Source of the DNA: Phlyctochytrium arcticum
Lineage: Eukaryota; Chytridiomycota; Chytridiomycetes; Chytridiales; Chytridiaceae
DNA length: 64,000 nucleotides
Assembly (NCBI GenBank): GCA_025602905.1
Contig: JAHLKI010000014.1
Location: forward strand, 62,001-126,000
Direction of reading: 5' to 3'
Shown: positions 32,300 to 42,200 of the stretch, piece by piece
Position numbering within the stretch: the stretch's first letter is position 1
How the letters are laid out: each line of letters opens with the position of its first letter
Translations under genes and position numbers: made by a program
Notes under the pieces: generated by a model
Database searches by the model: none
What the model saw: the letters and a program-made list of their open reading frames with translations, nothing else
Told to the model about the DNA's origin: nothing

Positions 32300-33278
32300 C
32301 GGTGCCCTGGAAGTGAATTATCAGAAAGTAAGATAGATGGAGTAACAACTCAAATGGTCTCATAGAATTTTTGGGGACGCCGCATATCACATTCACTATC
32401 TTGATGGTTTGATGACAATGGTTCGCAGAAGTTTCGGATTGCCTTTGAACAGCAAGGAAGCGGCTGCATCGCACATGGATGATGCCATTCGTTAAGATTG
32501 TCCGGATGATAGATTGATGGTTGTTGTTCGCTAACCAGGGCTTATAACCTGTTAAAGATTATGTGTATTGGTGATGGATCAAGTGTGGGGGCATGATAGC
32601 GCTAGCTTTATGAGGAAGATTTATGAGGAAGATTGCCTCTTTCAGGCAGTGTAGGGAGACGTTCATTCTAAATAAAAGTTCCAAACGCGTCCGATCCAAG
32701 TCCGTGCTCGTTTCCTACCACGATCCAGGACACAATTGAACCTTTCCCCTTCTGGAAAGACTATTTGAACACCGGCAGAACATACGAAGAATTCCATAGG
32801 GCAGATAGCGTGGTGAGTGCAGCACTTTTCATTCCAAAAGGGTGGGTGGGGGTTCTGCATGTTGGGCCCTGCCGAGGAAGATCTTCAAAGGCATACCGGG
32901 GAGGGAGGAGGCAGGACACATAAGGCGAATCCCTTACTGTTAATCGTTATTTATCGCTTGTAAATAACCTATGCTAATGATCAATGTACCAGAATAACAG
33001 CCCTCAAAATCACAATCACTCTCATTAGAAACATCAGTATATCTGCGGCATTCACCACTCGGGAGTTAAGGTTATATCACTCCAAACGATTCTTTAAATA
33101 ACCGAAGCTCAATGTGGGAAGATATAGATTGGATTTTGTTCTAGTACCACTAAAGCATCTGGGGCGTCGTTATTAGGGAAGCTACACTCTACAGAGCAGC
33201 ACCGCCAGTTATCTTCAAGCTTCCTGCCTGCCGTTTGCCGTCGTTTGCATCTCGCCCGGTCAACAACCTTCTCGCAAG
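32300..33278. other. Intergenic, no gene recognised
   Basis: Upstream region of the nitronate monooxygenase gene. AT-rich stretches, and GAAGATTTATGAGGAAG-type short repeats at about 32611-32632. Confidence 0.4.
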
Positions 33279-34388
33279 ATGGCCAGCATCACCAAGACCA
33301 TTGACACTCCGTTGACCGACTTGCTCCAAATCACCCACCCGGTGATTCTGGCAGGCATGAATGCCGCGGCGGGTCCTCTACTTGCCGCAGCCGTGTCAAA
33401 TGCCGGCGGGTTGGGCGTTATCGGGGGAGTCACCTTTACTCCAGAGATCCTTCGCACCGACATTGCAACAATCAAAGAAAATCTACGAGTCCCGCCGGCA
33501 GCCGATGGATCGTATGCGTTCGGCATCGATCTTGCTCTCCCTCAGGTGGGTGGCAATGCACGCCCCACTAACTACGACTATACCAAGGGGCGGCTTCCGG
33601 AACTCATTGACGTGATTATTGAAGAACGAGCTAGACTGTTTGTGTGTGCCATTGGAGTTCCGCCACAATGGGCGGTGGACAAACTGCACAAGGCTGGGAT
33701 CATTATTATGAACATGATTGGCGCCCCCAAACATGCGCTCAAGGCCATTGCTGCTGGCGTAGATATTGTCTGCGCGCAAGGCGGTGAGGGCGGGGGCCAC
33801 ACGGGCGACATTGCAACCAGCATCCTCATACCGGCCGTCGTGGACGCCTGTCGTGGCCACACTTCCAAATTCACGGGCAAACCGGTCTATGTCGTAGCCG
33901 CTGGCGGGATTCACGATGGGCGCGGCTTGGCCATGGCATTGAGTTTGGGCGCTCAAGCTGCTTGGGTTGGGACTCGGTTTATTTGTGCACAAGAAGCACG
34001 GGCACCACGTCGTCACCAGGAGGCGGTCTTGCATGCCGATTATGATTCCACCGTACGGACGCTGATTTACACGGGCCGCCCGCTCCGCACGCTAAAGACG
34101 GCTTATATCAGAGAGTGGGAAGAGAACCGTCACGACGACATCAAGCGCTTGACGCGCTCGGGCGTGATCCCCGTCAAACAAGACATGGAAGAGCGGGAAA
34201 GAGCGGGTACTGAATTCGATGAACAGACGGTGCTGGACGCTCAGCCCTTGCTTATGGGACAAGTTGCCGGCGCGGTCAAGCAGATTCGCCCCGCCGCCGA
34301 AATTGTAAAGGAACTCGTCGATGGAGCGGTTGCCCAGCTGACCATGCTGAGCTCAAACATCCGTACTCTAGCCCCGTCCAAGCTCTGA
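33279..34388 (+). CDS. Nitronate monooxygenase (class I NMO), peroxisomal
   Basis: Intronless, 369 residues. This is a TIM-barrel FMN enzyme: an N-terminal HPVILAGMNAAAGPLLAAAV segment, then VIGGVTFTPE. The class I motif AQGGEGGGHTGDIAT follows, and VVAAGGIHDGRGLAMALSLGA is the FMN phosphate-binding part with WVGTRF. It oxidises propionate 3-nitronate and related alkyl nitronates with O2, detoxifying nitro toxins. The protein ends in SKL, a type 1 peroxisomal targeting signal. It is convergent with the SCP2-thiolase gene, whose stop codon is 165 bp away and whose product also ends in SKL. Confidence 0.93.
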   Translation: MASITKTIDTPLTDLLQITHPVILAGMNAAAGPLLAAAVSNAGGLGVIGGVTFTPEILRTDIATIKENLRVPPAADGSYAFGIDLALPQVGGNARPTNYDYTKGRLPELIDVIIEERARLFVCAIGVPPQWAVDKLHKAGIIIMNMIGAPKHALKAIAAGVDIVCAQGGEGGGHTGDIATSILIPAVVDACRGHTSKFTGKPVYVVAAGGIHDGRGLAMALSLGAQAAWVGTRFICAQEARAPRRHQEAVLHADYDSTVRTLIYTGRPLRTLKTAYIREWEENRHDDIKRLTRSGVIPVKQDMEERERAGTEFDEQTVLDAQPLLMGQVAGAVKQIRPAAEIVKELVDGAVAQLTMLSSNIRTLAPSKL

Positions 34389-34553
34389 AGCACGCATAAC
34401 CCATTGTTGAGCATTGGCGGAAGAACAGAGTTTGTGTATAGTGCTAGAAGCATTTGTATACTGCACATATATATATTCCCCGATACTGGAGAACTAAAAA
34501 AAAAAGACGTGAGACCCCAACATTTGTCCCGCAAAACATCAAGACGGCCAGCT

Positions 34554-35924
34554 TCACAATTTCGAGGCAAAGTATTTGGAAAAACGCACTCGCTGCAGCT
34601 GGTCATCAGTGATGGTGCGGCACTCAACGGCAGGGTTGTAACCGAACTTTTGAACAACTGACGCCAGCGCCTCATCGTCCGTTGTGGTCGCGTTGTCAAC
34701 AGGCCGTTTGCTGTAAATTGACACCACAGCCGCGCCGCCCAGCCCAATGTTGTGCTGCAAACAATAGCGTACATTAGACACCTGTCGCTTCCCGCAGAGC
34801 CCACGTAACTGCCAGGACAGTTCCGTTGCCTGGGCAAGTCCGGTCGCGCCAAGTGGATGACCCTTGGAGATGAGTCCGCCGCTCGGGTTGACTACGAATT
34901 TCGGTCGTCCATTGGAGGAAAACAGACTAACGTTGTCATCGTCGAGAAGATTGTGTGCTTTGCCCGGCGGCGAAAGGCCGAGAGCATCGTACGAAATCAG
35001 CTCATTGGCGGAGAAGCAGTCATGCAGTTCAACTACCTGAACATCTTGTGGAGAGATTCCCGCCTCTTGGAACGCTTGTTTGGCGGCCTCTCTGGTCATT
35101 TCCATGCCGGCTGCACCCATGGCGCCGTGCGTAGTTACTGCTAGAGAATCGGTGGTCATGGCCTGCGCAACAATCTCCACGGCCTGACCTTGAAGGTGGT
35201 GCTTGCGTATGAAATCCTCAGATGCTACAATGACAGCAGCAGCACCGTCCGATGTCGGACAACACTGCAATTTGGTCAGTGGACCATAAATTTTGGGTGA
35301 TGCTTCGATTTGTTCCAAGGTATACTCGGTCCGGAATTGTGCATACGGGTTAAGCGTGCTGTGGGCGTGGTTTTTGCGAGCAATTTCGGCCAAATGCTTT
35401 AAGGTTGCCCCATACTTTTCACAGTACTCGATTCCAGCGTTGCCAAAGACCTGTGGCATTGCGGGGATCTTTGCATCAATCCCATGTTTTTCCACCACGG
35501 TGCTGACGCAGGGTTCGAGCGGGCTTGCACGGTCCTGATAGGTAGCAGACAAAGCGCCTTTGCTCATCTTCTCGAACCCAACCGCCAAGGTGCAATTCAC
35601 AGCGCCGTAAGCGACGGCCTGACGCGCGAGCCACAGGGCAGTCGATCCGGTGCTGCAGTTGTTGTTGACGTTGACAATCGGGATTTGGGTCAGCCCAACC
35701 TCGTAGAGAGCACGCTGGCCGCAGGTGCTGTCGCCATAGCAGTAACCGACAAATGCCTGTTCTACGGCACTAAACGTCGTGCCGGCATCTAGCAGCGCCT
35801 TGACGACAGCTTCGCGGGCGAGATCCGGATAGTCGCGCGAGTGGCTCCCGGGCCGAAGGAACTGGGTCATGCCGACGCCGACAATGAACACTTTTCTTTT
35901 TTCAGGTTTGCTGCTTGCGGCCAT
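34554..35924 (-). CDS. SCP2/SCPx-type thiolase (3-ketoacyl-CoA thiolase), peroxisomal
   Basis: Intronless, 456 residues, ATG at 35922-35924. Thiolase-fold landmarks of the lipid-transfer SCP2-thiolase branch: nucleophile C90 in NNNCSTGSTAL, ELHDCFSANE, GGLISKGHPLGATG and the C-terminal LQHNIGLGGAAVV. There is no SCP2 sterol-carrier domain; after the thiolase core comes an extension of about 60 residues ending in SKL, a PTS1. The enzyme cleaves 3-oxoacyl-CoAs (branched or sterol side-chain type in animals) in peroxisomes. The C-terminal extension (RTITDDQLQRVRFSKYF) is unlike the animal SCP2 domain and of unknown role. Confidence 0.93.
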   Translation of the reverse strand: MAASSKPEKRKVFIVGVGMTQFLRPGSHSRDYPDLAREAVVKALLDAGTTFSAVEQAFVGYCYGDSTCGQRALYEVGLTQIPIVNVNNNCSTGSTALWLARQAVAYGAVNCTLAVGFEKMSKGALSATYQDRASPLEPCVSTVVEKHGIDAKIPAMPQVFGNAGIEYCEKYGATLKHLAEIARKNHAHSTLNPYAQFRTEYTLEQIEASPKIYGPLTKLQCCPTSDGAAAVIVASEDFIRKHHLQGQAVEIVAQAMTTDSLAVTTHGAMGAAGMEMTREAAKQAFQEAGISPQDVQVVELHDCFSANELISYDALGLSPPGKAHNLLDDDNVSLFSSNGRPKFVVNPSGGLISKGHPLGATGLAQATELSWQLRGLCGKRQVSNVRYCLQHNIGLGGAAVVSIYSKRPVDNATTTDDEALASVVQKFGYNPAVECRTITDDQLQRVRFSKYFASKL

Positions 35925-35973
35925 TCTAGCGGTGGGGATATCAACTGAGGTGTCGTCCTTTAGAACTGAGGTT

Positions 35974-35997
35974 GGGATCGGGATCGGGATCGGGATG
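35974..35997. repeat. (GGGATC)4 hexamer repeat
   Basis: Four tandem GGGATC units 50 bp upstream of the thiolase start codon (minus-strand 5' leader). Confidence 0.85.
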
Positions 35998-36154
35998 TCG
36001 AAGTGTCAAGATGCTTTCGAAAAGTTTTGTGAGCGGGTGGGCCGGCTGGCGCGTGGGTGGCGTGGGAGCGCAACGATGGCTTAGGTCCTTGTTGAAACTG
36101 AAACGGAAAGCCTGCGGAAAGCAGATCTTTCGAGGCAGGAGTCAAGTGAAAGTC

Positions 36155-36264
36155 TTACGAGTTTTAAAGAAAGAACACAAGCGCAATAGTACACCCTGAG
36201 CTAAAAATTATATAGAGAGAAGTTAAAAGAGGATAGCTTCCGACTATCATTACAATCTAAGCAC
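36155..36264. repeat. Interspersed repeat copy B (matches 31526-31634)
   Basis: Same orientation as copy A; overlaps the C-terminal codons and 3' flank of the Cys-rich relic on the minus strand. Confidence 0.75.
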
Positions 36265-36490
36265 TGTGCTCTAACGCCCTCTGGACCGTAACTGGGATAT
36301 TTCACGCAACGAGGATGACTGCAACGGGCACACATACGTTTGACATGATCGAGGGCCTTGTGCTTCGCGCAGAATAGCGCCTTGCCGCCCTCTGGACCGT
36401 AGTTTGGTCTCTTTGTGCATCCAGGATGACCCCAAGGGGGACTCACGATGTTAACATGATCAACGGTCCAGTCCTTAATCTCAAATGCGT
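36201..36490 (-). pseudogene. Cys-rich repeat gene remnant, EsV-1-7-like motifs
   Basis: The minus-strand frame ending at 36201 carries at least two consecutive units: WGHPGCTKRPNYGPEGGKA, then FCAKHKALDHVKRMCARC, then SHPRCVKYPSYGPEGVRA and QCLDC. The upstream codons DWTVDHVNIVS look like the tail of a third unit. The pattern C-x4-C, PxYGxEGxKA, CxxHK, (D/M)V is the signature of the EsV-1-7 repeat (first named in Ectocarpus virus EsV-1 and the brown-algal IMM protein). The first unit has W where Cys is expected. No start codon or full-length gene is seen, and a copia relic lies next door, so it looks decayed. Confidence 0.6.
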
Positions 36491-36540
36491 GTTACTTCCT
36501 TAACGTCCTTGTTATTTCCCGCAGGGACGTGTTAGTGAGC

Positions 36541-36990
36541 TTCGGAGACGTCGCTAACGATATTCGATCTGGTGCGAGGGTTGTTGAGTGCTGGAGCAGG
36601 AAGGGCCTTGGTCATCCTGTCCGCGAGCATCTTGTTGGTAGGAGTGTACTAGTTCTTTTCGTCCAATGACTTCTTGTAAAAATTGCTTGTGAATGATTAC
36701 ATGTTTCGAGCATTCAGACTGTTTGTTATGCCTGGCCAGATCGATTGCCCCTCGACTGTCGCCACAAAGAAGGACGGTGTTGGTATTGATCCCGACCGAG
36801 TGTAAGCAGCTTCGGATCCAGATACCCTCTTTGCTGCGTACAACATCGAATAAAACTCTGCTTCAGTGATGGAGAGGGCGATCGTGGGTTGCAACTTCGA
36901 TTTCCAAGATACGGGTGCGCCGTTGGTGACGAAACAGTATCCACTTGTGCATCTATTTGTCAATATTTTCAATTCGACGACCAGACTTTC
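36541..36990 (-). pseudogene. Ty1/copia pol remnant: RNase H and C-terminal end
   Basis: The minus strand reads RCTSGYCFVTNGAPVSWKSK, then LQPTIALSITEAEFYSMLYA, the copia-type RNase H core (TSGYxFxxNGxxxSWKSK and STEAEY). After two internal stops it goes on to TNKMLADRMTKALPAPAL, matching the (T)xxMxADxxTKxL end of copia pol. Stops and missing upstream domains show it is dead. Confidence 0.85.
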
Positions 36991-37640
36991 AGTCTGGCTG
37001 GCGCAATTGGGTGCGGTAGCAGTAACGGCAAGATCTGAATACGCCCTTGCCTTAAAAGATCTGAATACGCCCTGCCTTTCGTAGAGGGTCCTGAAACATG
37101 ATGTGCGTACTCAAGTCGGACTTTCAGCTCGGGAGCTAGATGCTTGAAAGCATCAATCAGTAATTGACTACAAGAAAATTTGGTTTGGCCTTCCGGTGGG
37201 CTGGGGAGCGTGAGCATGGCTGAAAGCACTACTTCACTTGGCAAATGCTCCAATTTGCGTCCAAGCAAGCATTATAGCCAACCAGGCATAGCCACAATAG
37301 CCCACACGTATGACACTTGGTCTCTATAACAGTGCAGCGGGTAACTGTCCGGTTGGTCCGTCCAAGAAGGCTGTTTGTCGCCGCATGGGCATACCGGGCG
37401 ATTATTGAAGTACAATCCGACTGTCTTATAGGCCATGCATTTTCGGTATCATGATTGGGGTCGTTGGGAAGAGTTTGTGCAGTCTCTTCTTGCGCTGGTA
37501 CTGGTTCCTTCTATGTATTCGTCAACGACCCCTGTCATTCAAATGCCTTCATCCACAGCAATACGTTCAGCTTTTATCCCTTTGCGGTTGCGCTTCTTCT
37601 CGGGCGGCTAATCTGTCGTTTCGCCGGAGGGTGTGTCGTT
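36991..37640. other. Decayed transposon-like sequence
   Basis: Minus-strand frame 36969-37268 and the sequence just upstream show KCHTCG and scattered gag-like composition, possibly copia gag/zinc-knuckle debris. It is too broken to annotate as a gene. Confidence 0.3.
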
Positions 37641-38038
37641 TACTTGGTTAGGTGATCCGGTTCCCTATGGGCAAAACGCAGGTCTTTAGAAAGATCATTT
37701 GTTGCAGCTGCAAGCGTAAAAGATTGGCATACGTTGTCTGATGACTCTGATCGCGTCGATTTGAGCCAGACCGGATGCAGCTGGGCGAATGAAGGAGTTG
37801 TCTGGGTCTTCTTGGCCAACTTCATCCCCATTGTCGAGGGTAGCATCGGCGCTAGTTCAGATATCACAGGTGTCAATTCAGCTGTCAAATTGTGGACTTG
37901 GGGTCAGGAGTGGGTAAGTCAGGGCAGGGGAGTTGGTGGCACAGTGACCCAAACCAAATAAGTCCGACCCTGGAGAGCACAGGAGAGCACATTCAATCAC
38001 CGGCATCACCGTATTGAATCAACGCGATCTGAGCAGCG
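37641..38038. other. Intergenic, upstream of DUF4336-like gene
   Basis: No gene recognised. Short frames on both strands only. Confidence 0.4.
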
Positions 38039-38962
38039 ATGGGTGACTTTTGGAAACCTCTGGTGCTTGCCCCTATAGTTCTTACGCTTGCCTATCATGC
38101 CTTTCTGTATACGGTTCTTGGACGTCGAGTAACGAGGTCGCTTTTGTTGACGCTGCTGGAGCTACTCCCAGAACCCTTTCCCCGCTCAGCTCCCTTTGCA
38201 AAGCGGATTTTGAAGAAGCACGGCGGTCTGGATCGCCTGGCCGATAACCTCTGGATTGTGATTGGGGAATTACCCAATATAGAAATGTTGCGAACGATGC
38301 CTGTGTATCGCGCACCCGAGACGAATGATTTGCTGATCTTCAGTCCCATGTGTTGTACCGAAGAAGTCATGAAGGAAATTGAGGGTCTGGGGACCGTCAA
38401 ATGGATTTATGTACCATGCAGCTGGCACACACTGGATGCCGGTGCATACAAGGAGAGATACCCAAATGCAAAGTTGGTAGCCCCCCGCAAGGCTGTGGAA
38501 GCTGTGGAGAAAAAGTCAGGTCATGAAGTTGCAGTCGCTGAAGAGGTTTTTGGGCTGTGGTCAAAGGGCACACCGGCAGACCGTACTTCTGGTTCGACGG
38601 ATCCACTCAGCAAGGCAGTGCGATTGGTTTTCCCCCAAGGTCAGGCCGCGGTATTTGACGAGGCAGAGCTCCTGGTCCCCTTGTCCTCGGCCGATTCGCA
38701 AGTTGTTTCACACGCTCTGCTGGTGAATGACATGTTCCACCGTGAAAAAGGTCATGAAACGACCAATCCCAAAATGACCGTAATACTCATGGTCGACAAG
38801 ATGGCTGAATTCCGAGCGTTTATTAAGATCCTGATTCACGACATAGTGTCCAAGGAAAACGTCAAAGTCATGACCATGAGCCATGGTACTCCCGTTTTGG
38901 GATCCAAGGAAGTGCGCAGACAGATCGAGCTGGGTTCCGTACCCCTGGGCTATAAGGCTTAG
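38039..38962 (+). CDS. DUF4336-like protein (metallo-beta-lactamase-fold relative)
   Basis: Intronless, 307 residues. An N-terminal hydrophobic stretch (LVLAPIVLTLAYHAFLYTVL) is a likely membrane anchor. The body has NLWIVIGELPN, NDLLIFSPMCCTEEVMKEIE, VKWIYVPCSWHTLDAGAYKE and PNAKLVAPRKAVE. These fit the DUF4336 pattern (L/H-SP, xxIVAPxxxHxL, A/PxA-L-APP), a fold related to metallo-beta-lactamases but without the HxHxDH metal site. No activity is known for the family. The C-terminal part (MTMSHGTPVLG) keeps a single His. Confidence 0.7.
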   Translation: MGDFWKPLVLAPIVLTLAYHAFLYTVLGRRVTRSLLLTLLELLPEPFPRSAPFAKRILKKHGGLDRLADNLWIVIGELPNIEMLRTMPVYRAPETNDLLIFSPMCCTEEVMKEIEGLGTVKWIYVPCSWHTLDAGAYKERYPNAKLVAPRKAVEAVEKKSGHEVAVAEEVFGLWSKGTPADRTSGSTDPLSKAVRLVFPQGQAAVFDEAELLVPLSSADSQVVSHALLVNDMFHREKGHETTNPKMTVILMVDKMAEFRAFIKILIHDIVSKENVKVMTMSHGTPVLGSKEVRRQIELGSVPLGYKA

Positions 38963-39227
38963 AATCTTCTCCAGTAGCTATCATATAGTTACTCTGTGGA
39001 AACCGATTAGTAGATTAAAATCTGGGACATTTGTGTTGTCAATATACTAATAAGTACATTGTGGGACGCTCTTGTAGTCAAGGAGTAAATACAAAGTGAA
39101 AAGAAAAATATGTACAATAAAGTGAGATACCCAAGTTTGCGTTGGGTGGCGAGAAACAATGTCCGGCACAAAATCTCTTCTAGTAGGTCTCTAAATTCAA
39201 CGGCTCGTTCATTCGAGTAAAATCGTC
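38963..39227. other. Short convergent intergenic region
   Basis: 3' ends of the DUF4336-like and SCAP genes; nothing else seen. Confidence 0.5.
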
Positions 39228-42200
39228 CTATGCAGCATGTAATTTTTCACCGTTTCCGCTCTTGAGTGGCACCCATCCGCGATCAATGGTCAGATCTTCG
39301 TCAAACGCTACATCCCCCGAAAATGACCCCTTCCGATCACCTCTTTGCTGCGGTGAAGGGGAGCGAAAGACAATAATTTTGATTTTGCTGCCAAAGCCTA
39401 TCGCAATCCCGACCGACGACACGGCCAGCGCGTCTATCCGTAGGACGGGAATGGAGGGTTGATTGTCCGTAGATGAAAGAAGTGGAAGTAATTTGGCGGG
39501 TAGAGCTGATGTTATATCAGATTCGGAACCTGTGTCTTGATCAAACGATGACCGGCGGAGCTCTCTTGCACCCCCATCGATGACTACAGAATTCTCCGAG
39601 CTTGAAAGATCTGATTCCGAACTGACCGTTGATACACTTGCCTCGTCATCCCCCATCTCGCTATCGCTCACACTTGGATCATCGTCAGCAGCAAAACCAC
39701 TGTCAGAGTGAAGGGCGGTTGTCTCCCGTGGATAGCGCCATTGCATGTTGTGGAGCGCTTTTACTGAAGAAGGCCCAATATTCTTTGCGTTGCTTAACGT
39801 GGGTTTGTTCTGTGCTGACCCCGAAACAGGTGTTATCATGATATTTGGTGGTGATGGTCGTCGAGGGAGGGTGCGATGTCTCAATCCATGTGTGGGAGGA
39901 GCACGAAGTGCCGAAGAGCGTATGGAAGATCTTACTGACCCTGGTATATTCCGAACGATGTCCATGTGCCCCGTTGCCGCCCCGGCCCCTAGTAAAACAT
40001 CCTTGCCTATGACTGCGCGCCATATTCCTTTGCCGATATCGTTGGGCCTAGCGTTGGCAGCTAGTATCCGCGCACACACTGTCCAGTTCCACTGAGAAGG
40101 AGCAACTGGTTCCGAAGACAGTGTAGGACTCAACCAACGTGAAAAGAAGGCTGATCGAACATCTCGGTCAGCGGACGTCTCAGCTATGGTTGGTACGCCT
40201 AAAACGTAAATGTCGTCACCGGCCGCAGTAACACATCCTGGTTGTCGGATGGATCTGACGAATTGTAGGTCAGCTGACAGACACTCCACGTCCGGTACCT
40301 CAGTCCCCGAGCCGGCGTCTCCGCTACCCTTACGATAAGCCTGATACGTGGGTCCACCCGCCATTCCGCCGTATCCATCCAGTTTGACCAAACTATCACG
40401 TCGCGCCAATGAGGAGCGGGCACCAGTTACTTTGGTTGGATTGCTCAAACTGCGGCTGCGTGTAGCGCTGGTAGTATTGGAAGGACGGGGCGAGTCAGAT
40501 GTCAGCGTCAAACGCCAGAAATTAAGTCTCTCGTCAGCCCCAGCAGAGCAAAGAACATATTTCAAGGCGCGTGGGTTCGATGTAATTTGGCGGGAAAGTC
40601 TCAGCATCGTCACAGATGCAGCATGTCCCTTGTTTGTATCATTCGATCCATCGTGTTCCTGTTTCTTACTGGATGCAAGAATCTTGGCAACTGGTTTTTT
40701 GGCGTGCTGATCCCAAATGTAGATCTGCCCGTCCGTCGTCCCGGTCACAATAAGATCTTCCTCCGTATTCGCCGTAATACAACAAACGGCGGTGTCATGC
40801 CCATAAAACGTGTAGCGAAGGGACCAGTCCCAAGTTTGATGACCATCGAATGGCGACCAGCAGCGCAATGTCGTATCCTCTGACCCGCTTAGAATGTCCC
40901 CGCACTCGGTGAATAGGAGGGTGGTGATAGCACTCTCGTGGCCTTCCAGTACTGATGGGGTTGTCGTCATGAAACTAGAGGCATTGACATCCCAAACGAA
41001 TACGTAAAGCAGTCCGCTATGTCCCCCGGCGCACAAAACGAGCTTGTCATGCATGGTGCGCATTTGCAGCTGAGAGAACTTTTCCCTCTTCCCACTCTGC
41101 CAAGCCACTAACACGGTTCCGTCGTTCAGCCATACCTTAATCTCCCCAGCATCGCTGACGGCGGCGATTAAAAATTGAGAGGAGTTATTTCGCATGCACA
41201 GCTCGACATTGGTGGCTCGGCCTCGTTCAAATCCAGCTTGATAGTGCGATGAAGCACCAACCGTGGCCCATAGAACAGCTCTTGATGAAGAGATCCATGC
41301 AACAAGGCTTTCCACCATCTTTACCGCAAGCACATCATCTTTACTTCCTGTGAAGATTTCCAAAATCTCATAAGGCTGCGTCCAACGTTTGGCTATGTCA
41401 TGTTTTAGGAGACTATCCACATCACCGAAGGAATTACGGCGACGAACAGATCGAGGAAGCCGACCGAGCCACAAGAGAACGCTTGAAAGGGATAATCCAA
41501 AAAGAATGCTGACCAGAAGCATAACCACAATGATGAGTATGAACAGCGTGGGATGCAGATCGTGTAGAAAGAGCGGGACGATGGAGGAGCCGCTCGCGAT
41601 ATAATCCTGCAGGGGGAAGAACTTCTGCGACGCTTCTTCATCCACTGCATGTCCGCTCTCAGGGCGTGCACCGCCAAAGATGATATGGGTAGGAGGCCGA
41701 ATTTCCAGATATTTCGCGGATCGGTCAGGATCAATAACGTGCCAGAAAGCGTCCACAGTTGCGCACATTGTATTTTCACAGAGCGTACTGGTATTTGCAA
41801 GTGGCAAGGAAGGCTGTGCTATTCCGATTGTTTCGCTTACAACGCCTGGAGCCTCGGCTATAGACGAGCCGTACAGCCCGAATCCGAGGACAGTTATGGT
41901 ACCGAGAATCATGAGATAGCCGGCCCAATGCGGTCGACGTGGGCGAGTCGTACCCGACGTGGTGTCTTCTTCGGCAGATTCTGTTGCAGAGCCGGAATTC
42001 TGCATTAGGGAGGGTCGGCGAGCCCCTAATCCGGTTTGCAGTGAGGTCAATTTGTGCAATTCTGACAACTACGAAAATGATTAAAGCGATATCCAAAAGT
42101 AAGTTGTGCGAACGTCGGAATACCTCCAAACGCCGGATATCGATAGATAGGATGGTAATGAAGAAGGTGATTTGCATCAAATAATCCATGACAATAGAAA

